64,000 nt of DNA from Selaginella tamariscina (lineage: Eukaryota; Streptophyta; Lycopodiopsida; Selaginellales; Selaginellaceae). Below are positions 55,710-64,000 of the stretch, one piece after another. Where the stretch lies: the NCBI GenBank assembly GCA_003024785.1, contig PUQB01000748.1:42385-106384 (forward strand). Direction: 5' to 3'. Both the position numbers and the translations under genes were made by a program. The notes beneath the pieces were generated by a model. It worked only from the letters and a program-made list of their open reading frames with translations. It ran no database searches and was not told the DNA's origin. The first letter of the stretch is position 1. Each line of letters starts with the position of its first letter.

Positions 55710-58470
55710 AGATGGAAATCAAAATGGATATTGATTCTTTTGTAGGTGAGGAGCCCATTGCCGAAAACCTCTCGTCGTTGCTTTAATCTAGCAATGGCAA
55801 ATGGGCAAAATAGGAAACAATATGTGTTTTATTTCTGTTGTTGGAACTGGTTAAATTTTTTTTCACTCTTGCTTGTTTTTCTTCATTGGGGTTGCTAGTG
55901 AACCCCATACATGTTTATGTTTGCTAATTGTCCTTTAAGTGGTTGATACCCTTGATACACATGCCTTCCCTACACATTTTGAAGAATCGCAACCCAACCT
56001 TCACTCACCAACTTCATAGAAGCTTACCAACAACATCAATTAGCAACGTGACAACCAGAACAAAAACTAGATTGGTTAAGGCTCCTTCCCACCTCCAAAA
56101 GAACCTACTGGCAATGCCAATCAACAATAGGACACCCAACATACAAATCCAACTAATGAAGGCACTTCGCATGGAATGCGAGTGAGAGAAACAGATGGAC
56201 ATGTTAGGGACATGGTTAGGAGGACGATGTTACAAGACAAAGACCAAACCATCAATGAGCTTATGGAAGATATGAGGTACACTAAGTTGTAGATGGTGAA
56301 GTACATCCCTTATGTAAACTATGAGTTGCAAATTTTGCAAGGTTGGTCATAGTTGTGAATCCTTAGATGTACTCTGCGTTTCTTTAGAACATGCTAGGTG
56401 AAACCAACATGTTTCTTGTATGCTCATTCAAGATTGAAATGACAATTACAGAAGACGTCAGGTCGTGCGATCTTAGGGACGACATCTGGGTTAAAGAATC
56501 ATAATGTTTTGATGAAAACTAGCATTTGATGAAGATTAAAAATTTATGGTCGAAAGGGTTTTCCATGTTGCAAATAGTAATCATCATTGTATTGCAATTA
56601 TGAAGGCCATTTGAGGACCACTTGAGACACAATCCGCATGCACACATCTGGGTTTCGGTAGTGATTGTCATGGCATGTACTCATAGAAAATCCAAGAAGC
56701 TACATATGGTTTGCATAAAGATAAACCAGTGAATATCCAAGTATATTCATACTTGCTTACTCACATTGTGGTTTATGTAGGTTGAGCCAGTTTACTTTCC
56801 AAGTTGGAACCCTCTTGCATGATGTGAAGCAAATAAACACTTAAGAAGCATGACCATGCAAGACATTAAAGAAACGTACCTATTGGAGGTTTATCTTGCC
56901 CTTGAGTTGAAGCTTCAATAGCGAAACCTAGAGACCCCCATGATATCAAATTTCATTCGACTTCATTTTAAACATCTGGATCAAGGTAAAGTCACATTAA
57001 TGAATCATATAAACTTAATTATTTTGTCTTCACAGCCGAAATTGAATGTAAAAAGGCAAACATTCATGACCGAACATTCACACTTGTTTGGTGATGAATT
57101 AAAGAAGTTATTGGAGGTGAAAGACAAACAAATCACTTCTAATAAGAGGTGATTCCTTTAATAAGGTAGCTGTGATTAATATGCTCCCGTAAGGATGGAC
57201 AAGAGAGGACAAAGTGAGGAGGTTATCTACAACATCATCAAATCCAAATTTACTTACAAATAGAAGGCTCTTGTACTTAAACAACTAAAAGTCTAGTTAT
57301 CTGAAACGTGAAAAAGTCATCGCAAAAATGAATAAATACCTTATTGTTTGTGTCTATTATAAAAAGACTCTAGATGAATGAGAGAAGATTCTCCAGAAAT
57401 GGACTGCCTAGGACAAGTTCACTTACGAAGATCCATAAGATGTCACTTTTTACTCTTATTACTAAAATGCTTGGAAAGAATAGGTGAAGAATTTGTTCCC
57501 TAGAAAATCTCTGGCTCCTTACCTCCAACAAACAACCTGGCTAGCCATACTTCATGCACAAATGTGTTTATAGGTTTGTTGCGGTGCACAATTATAAAAT
57601 TAATGACTAAATTCCTCTTGCTTTCAGTGCATACACATTTTAACTAGACTAATACTTTGTGGATATTGAGAAGGACATTTCAAGGATGCTCTTCTCAAAA
57701 CACAATAGTTACATAATGTATCCTCAAGGCTTCGAAGCACACTTCTTAAAAGAACTAATCCATTACCTTTGGTACTTGGAACTACAAAGTAAGGAACCAT
57801 TTGGGGAGTTTGAGAACAACATTTATCAAAAGTACCATTCATCATAATATAATAGTGAGCACAAAGATCTTGGTTAGGTGCCACAACTGTCTGAAACATC
57901 TCCTGCTAACCAACAAAATTCAATTACCAAAAGTTCAAATGCAGATGAACCACCATGGAAATCTTCACCAAGCTTAAAGGGACGGGTACATTTCAAAGTA
58001 CAAGGCCCAATTGGACAACATGTACAAGATATTATAGATGAAGAGTTGTTGTAGTTGCATATTCCTACAATTTTGCCCAAAAGAAAGATAAGGAAAAGGT
58101 TTTTCAAATCTCAAGTGAATATCCTAAATTTTTTAGTTGACATTAATGTGATAGGTAATTCTTTTTTGCAAAGGACAATGATGACTTGAACAATGTAGCC
58201 TCAACATTCATATTGCTTTTGCCAAATGCTACAAATTTTAAAGTATGGCTTGGAAGTGGAAACTCCACATGAAGGTAATTATATAACATATCTTGCATTC
58301 TTAGATCTTATATTTATTTTGCTTGGCATATGGAGTTCATCAGCGAACCCCACACCAATAAAATTTTACTCTTACATCTTTCTTTCATGGGGTTCACCAA
58401 TGAACATCATGAATGCAATCATGTCTTTTCATTCATTGCAGAATGCATGTTCTTATTAACCTTCATATTA
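55710..58470 (+). pseudogene. Unrecognised decayed coding region (plus), 5' part
   Basis: ACAGATGGAAATCAAAATGG (ATG at 55714) opens a short frame, MEIKMDIDSFVGEEPIAENL. Later protein-like pieces are DTLDTHAFPTHFEESQPNL (about 55955), ETDGHVRDMVRRTMLQDKDQ (about 56190), TEHSHLFGDELKKLLEVKDK (57070-57130), FTYEDP (about 57418) and KEPFGEFENNIYQKYHSS (57792-57845). None is recognised. Stops and frame changes are frequent. Confidence 0.35.
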
Positions 58471-58547
58471 AATTTTCCTTATAGCTGGACGCACATTAAA
58501 CACCATCCTTATTGACATTATTCATGGCGATTACATTGAAATGATAA

Positions 58548-59310
58548 ATGCACACCATCATTACAAGATTTCGGATGACTACCAAAGGCTTGGTACATGG
58601 GTTAAGAAGGTTTTGTGATAAAATAGGCAGATCTATAGATTTTATGATGTTTGAGTTGCCAGATGGCCTCCCTCTCCTTGATGGAACCTTGCCCAAGTGG
58701 AATGAATTCACTGAGAAACATGTCACCCATGCATTAAAACTCACCAAAGGTTATCTTAGTCACATTAGCATTCTGGTCTTCATTCTTCCAATGTCTCCGT
58801 ATTGGGATTTATCCTTGAAAACGCTTTCCATTAGGTACACTTTAAAAAGTATGAATCAGGGTCTTTAGTCTGCAACATAGGTGTTCAAACTCAAGTTGGC
58901 AACATATTATAGAAGGTACATTACATTCTTTATTTAATCATTTTTCTAAGTTTGCACTCTTGCTAAAAGTGGGAGTTACCATTCATTTGCTAAATAAATC
59001 ACGAGCTAACTAGGAATGATGGTGCTGTTGGACTTGTTCTCCCAAGATACGACAACAACATCGACATTATTTCCAAATGTCCAAGATGATGGAATGCTTG
59101 TGACTATATCTCTTGGAGAGAGTATAAGAATTATAAGGAGGGCTCACCGAGGTCAATGCAACTACTACTAGAGTCATTGCATGTTGTGGTTGTCCGTTTT
59201 ACAGCTAGTATGGGAAGTATGGTTGCAGCTTGTGCGACCATAAGATGACAAGTATGCAATATAGAAATGGAAGATTCACTCGTTAGGATCTTTAAAAACC
59301 TAAAATAAAG
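58548..59310 (+). pseudogene. Methyltransferase-like remnant
   Basis: The first open stretch (58548-58868, 106 codons) has IGRSIDFMMFELPDGLPLLD, then EFTEKHVTHALKLTKGYLSH and ISILVFILPMSPYWDL. After about 170 bp a second frame (59030-59300) has YDNNIDIISKCPRWW, KEGSPRSMQLLLESLHVVVV, RFTASMGSMVAACATI and, after a stop, EMEDSLVRIFKNL. The order (strand after a helix, then S..LL..SL....V.....S.GSM..A, then an acidic IE.ED) is the circularly permuted layout of beta-class DNA adenine/cytosine-N4 methyltransferases. The catalytic DPPY is not seen; ELPDGLP may occupy its place. Tentative. Confidence 0.38.
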
Positions 59311-62300
59311 ACTCGTCACTAGTAATTCAACTAGTGATTTGTAAATTTATAAATTTAATTTGATACCATTATACAAATTTTACGAGTAGTTTGGATTTCC
59401 ATAAGAAGAATTTGGTAGACATTCTCACCAGTTTCTTAAACAAACATTTCAAGTTGCTAGACTATATTAAGGAGGAAGCAAAAAGACAAGCTAAACTTTC
59501 TTATGTACTTGTTTACGACAAACCTTATCAACAAAACCACTTGTTAATTACAAAGCTGAAGTTTTTGAGTGACTTATGAATATAAATTCTTGCTATATTT
59601 TAATGCCATTCACCAAGAACCTTAAATATAGCGTTTCATTTACTTTTTAAATTACCAAGTTTTATCAATTATGAAATCACAAATGTTAAATTTCACTCTT
59701 CATTTTTTAGATTTGTCATGAACCATAATTAGATTATTTTTTTAAAAACTTTGATTCATGAACTCAACTCGAACTCGAACTCATGAACACAAATTGATAA
59801 CATAAAATGTGTCCAACCTTGAGTAAAACCAACACTTCTAAGTTCTTCTTATTGTACTCCTTATGTCCATTTCACTTTGAAGTTATGAACCCAAAGTCAC
59901 CCCAAAACCCCAATTGTTGTGTTTCTCATCGCACGTGCATTATGAGCACTCACTTTCCTAGTTTATGGTTATGATTGGCACTAACTGTCAAAACTCACTT
60001 CAGACACCTAAAATTCCATCCCTTCTAGACTCTAGCCCTATGTGCCTTCAAGTGTTCTAAACTCCGAGTCTTTCAAACTCTAGCCTTGTTGAACTCCAGC
60101 CTTTCAAACTCCAAGTTCTCGTGGGCCTTCAAACCCTATTTACATTATCATATTTATATTTGGGCAAGACAAGATTATTAGTATATAGCTAGGCTTCTAT
60201 TAATATTCAACATAAGCAATCAACATTAGTCATCGCTAATTTGTCTTAATTAAAGTCTTACTTCAATTTAATTCTTGAATTCGATTTTTTTCTAAATTCG
60301 ATTGTTCTTCATCAACCTAACACTAACCCTAATTACTAAATGTTATTAGAAAACTAAAGGTTCAATATGAGAACCTAGTTTTTGTTACTATCAACACACG
60401 AAAGTTTATTTGTGACCTTCCTTAATGGTCCTTTGATGTATTTCATTATCTTCTCATTTTAGGGTTAGGGTTGGTTGAAGCCATGACTTATTATCAATAT
60501 TAAACTTAATGGTCAATTCGATGTCTAAGATGTGTAATGATTTTGTGAGTTTTTGTGGATTAGCGAATCTAAGGGTGTAATAAAAAGTGTTTAATTATGG
60601 ATTTCTCTTATTAAGTTTATATATAATGAATTGAATAACTTTTTCATTCTCCTCATGGAATTTGTGGGTGTGCAACTAATAAAAACTCAAAAACATAATC
60701 ATCATTATATTTTATTGGTAATTCATTTACAATCGTTGAATGTACTCAAGGTTAAGGAAGTCATGCATAATTAGTATAATAAATGTTGTGTTTATAATTT
60801 TTATTAAGACTAATCAATATTTAGTGGTCATTCATATCGAAGTTAAATGATTAATATGTTGAAGGAGTATTGAAATAATGGTTTATGAATACAAGTTCTT
60901 GGTACTTCCTATAAATGGTTAAAGTGAATTTTAATTGAGATTAAATACTTTTTTGATGATGTTGTTAAATTGTTATAAAGTATCATCATATATTTATTAT
61001 TCATCTATATAATCATAATTTAATCATTCTACTGAATAAAAGTCAAATTGATCATTTCTTTCAATCATTTTTTTCTCACTTATAAAATTTAATTAAGTAT
61101 TCATATATAACACTTCTACTACTTTTCTCATTATTAATAAAGAATGTTTTTTCTTTTGTTATTTCTTGACTATAAAATTAGAACATTTTAATTGAATAAG
61201 ATAATAAAATGTTACCATATCTTAATTTAAAATAAATAAGAGTGAAAAAAGTGGAGTTGATGATGTATTTAAGCTTTCAAAACTAATAATACTATTGTTT
61301 CTTGATATTTAAAAAATGATTACATGCATATATTAATACTAAACCTTTAATATTAATTTAATAATTTTAATTAAGAATGTTGTCTCTTTTATAATATAGA
61401 AAGAAAGAAATAATATATTTATTATTCATTACAAGCAAACTTGCCACTAAAATTTATTACAATAAATTTTTAATTTAAATATCTTAATGTTCATTGTCCT
61501 TGTGTAATGATTTATTCTTTTAAGTTATATTTATTTTTTATTTATAATGATCGATATATAATTATAAATCTTGAGAATTCAAGAGTGAAGATTTTAATTT
61601 TTTGAAAATCTAAATCTAAATTTAAACCAAGTTATGATAATTGATAATTAAGATTTTAAGTTTTCATTTTTATTTATATATAATCAGTGTTTCTTGCTAA
61701 TTTTATTTATAAAAAGAAAATAAATTAAAAAAAAACAAAAATTATAAATGCATCCCCAAGCAATACTTTCTTTTTAATTCTTGTTGTGCAGTTTATAATT
61801 TTTTTTATATATTCTTCATGTTCTTAATGTTCTTTTTTTTTAAACTTTATTCTTTTTTAAAAATATTGAGAATGAGAAATTAATATTTGACTTCACATTG
61901 TAATATTATTTAAGGCATGTAAAAGAATGGTTGTTAAACTTTTATATATGTATTGAGATTTTAAAAAGAAAATTAATTAAACGTTCTTGTAAATAATGTA
62001 AAGAAATGTACCCATTATATAATTTAACACTTTTCATAAAATGCTCTTAAAATTATTTTAATTCACTTATAAAATTTTACATGACATACCAAAAGAAAAA
62101 GATTTTTTTAAGCTTACAAACCATTACATTAAGGGTACAATATATTTATATATTTATATATATGACCTTTACAAAGATCATTAAAAGTAAAGATGAACTT
62201 ATTATATAAAATGTACCCTTAATGTAAGCTATGACTATATAGAGGCTTAAAAGTCAATCGAACAAAAAATAATTAAAATGCATAAAGAAAAATTTATTTC

Positions 62301-64000
62301 AAAAATGTTTCAGAAGAATTATTTATTATATGCTTAAAAATTTACAAGTTAAAATAAAATACTTATAAAAGACATCTTATATAAAATACTTGAAAACCTA
62401 ATAAGAACTTCATCAAAGTTCCATGTTATATATAGAATTCTTTTGTTTATTAAAAAAAAAAAAAAAACTTGTTCTCTCTTTAATAAATGAATTAGGTAAG
62501 ACATGAAAACATAAAACTTGTATTTTTATTTTTTTAAAAAAAAAAAATAAAGGCATTTTGTGTATAATGCATTTTAATTAAAACTAACGAGAAAACATCA
62601 TTACAATTATAAATATGCTTCTTAAAGTAAATGAATGTTGAAAAGAGAAAGAATTATAACAATATGAATAAAAGAGAGAACTAATGCACAAATTAATATT
62701 AATTATTTTTGTTAACCTTATAGAAACTCTTCTTATATATTTAAATTTTTTGTTTATGCATATCATAGTCTCTAAATATATTAAAACCTAAAATCTTCTA
62801 GTAAAATATATTTTATAATTCAAAATATTTTAAAAGCCTTACACTACTTTCTCCATATTATTTATAAGAAATCACACATGTAAACAAACAATTTACATGT
62901 GAGTACATAGTTAGAATCATGTTAATATATATGTGTATCATATATTAAAAAGTCTAAATTTGAAATTAGTGCAAGTCCTTGGAAATTATGATGGCTAAAA
63001 TTTTTTATAATAAATGTTATATGCAACTCATTCATTTTGCTTATAATAAAAATTTAATGGTTACATTATTTAATTGTTGTTACCGTTTAAACTGTAAATG
63101 GTGATATAGTAGCACTAGTTTTAAAACCTTATTTGTTTAAAGTAAGCATTATATTTTTATACTTCTTAAAATAATGAGGCAAATTTATTTATCAAATTCA
63201 TTACAAAATTTGTAAGTTAAATCATGTTTAATTTAATATTTTAAAGACTAACTATTAAGTTAAACAAGCTCTTGAATTTTTAAATTTAAAAGTTAACTTC
63301 AATAAATGAAACCAACTTATATTTAATTTTAAAATAATCTATTTAGAAATGATGCATCATTAAAAAACTATATCTTAAAAAGAATTATTTTATATTCACA
63401 AATTATTATGTGAAAATAAAAGGTTCTAGACTTTGGTTTTTGATATATTCTTTGTTTGAATCAATTATGAGAAGGTTATAATTTTTTATTAATTTTAACA
63501 CATTGGTACATTTTCATATTTTATTTAATTCCATATTCCTTGTAGATATCAATTATCTATTAACTTAATTCCATATTTTACACTTTCAATTCTACATACA
63601 TAAGAACCTTAAATAACTTTTTAAAAACTATTAGGACTTAATACTATAAAAGCTTTTAAAGCATTAAGTTTAAGACTTTATATGAATTTTGATATTTTAT
63701 TAATTATTTCTTTAGTATTGTTTAAATTAAAAATATATATTTTTAATTTTTTTCTCTTATATATAAATAGATAATGCTTGCAATCTATCTAAAACATTAT
63801 TAAATTTATTAATTATTATTGATATTTTATTGATAAATATGAGATTGTTAAATTAATGAATATGTAATTTTATGAGTAAAGATAATCAATTAATTACTTT
63901 ATTACTTTTTATATATCCATAAAGCTATGCCTTGGTATGAAGAATATTTTTGAATATAAAATATTTTAACAACTTCATATTAGATAAAAATGTGAGAGTT
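59311..64000. other. AT-rich region without recognised genes
   Basis: AT-rich DNA with homopolymers. A short degenerate repeat of CTTTCAAACTC..GCC type is at about 60060-60140. The 62-codon run at 59391-59579 (KEEAKRQAKLSYVLVYDKPY) may be the tail of the preceding remnant. I see no conserved gene, RNA or bounded element. Confidence 0.5.

Noticed and set aside
59391..59579. 62-codon frame as a separate gene
   Set aside because: Short, without a recognised domain, and next to remnant DNA; more likely a leftover of the preceding region.

Overview
The window is nuclear DNA of a land plant. It has intron-rich genes with GT/AG junctions, the plant telomere motif CCCTAAA, long LTR retroelements, and three conserved genes whose best matches by eye are plant proteins. 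I cannot name the lineage. Much of the non-coding DNA is AT-rich or (CA/TG/TA)n microsatellite. An N run at 408-856 marks an assembly gap.

Region 1 (1-20.0 kb) is the genic part. On the minus strand, the first two coding exons of an ARP4-type nuclear actin-related protein run off the left edge. They are head-to-head with a plus-strand gene for a three-KH-domain RNA-binding protein of the PEPPER/FLK type (1535-4405). Next come a decayed minus-strand Ty3/gypsy element (about 4.75-8.88 kb), a secreted proline-rich wall protein (10770-11407), a small inverted-repeat element (about 12.1-12.3 kb), the 14-exon gene for chaperonin subunit CCT-eta (12619-17100), a second inverted-repeat element (17505-18126) and a weak candidate small gene (18.24-20.04 kb). 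The KH, CCT and proline-rich genes share one oddity: apparent single-base losses inside otherwise intact reading frames. These look like assembly errors more than real mutations.

Region 2 (20.2-51.0 kb) is a nested transposon stack. An old non-coding LTR retroelement (E1) has had its 3' LTR split by three relatives. One is a young complete copy, E2 (26042-33425, two LTRs of 1834 bp, an initiator-Met tRNA primer site, no coding capacity). The second is an inverted LTR fragment (33484-34560). The third is an inverted LTR (34782-50402), which is itself split by a DNA transposon of about 14 kb (35992-49967).

The 14-kb element is the most unusual object here. It has imperfect terminal inverted repeats shared with the small element at 12.1 kb. 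It carries a minus-strand gene with the DNCAGENKNR and VGHTHEDID motifs of DUF7869-type repeat-encoded proteins, a plus-strand gene with ParB/sulfiredoxin-like and methyltransferase-like signatures, and a copy of an FCP1-type HAD phosphatase domain. Two arrays of the 18-bp palindrome GGCGGGATTAATCCCGCC are spaced about 42 bp apart. Each appears to lie in the 5' leader intron of one of the two divergent genes. All its reading frames are broken.

Region 3 (51-64 kb) holds a degenerate minisatellite, two divergent sets of decayed coding remnants (52.8-54.7 kb minus; 55.2-59.3 kb plus, the latter ending in a methyltransferase-like stretch), then AT-rich DNA in which I see no gene.
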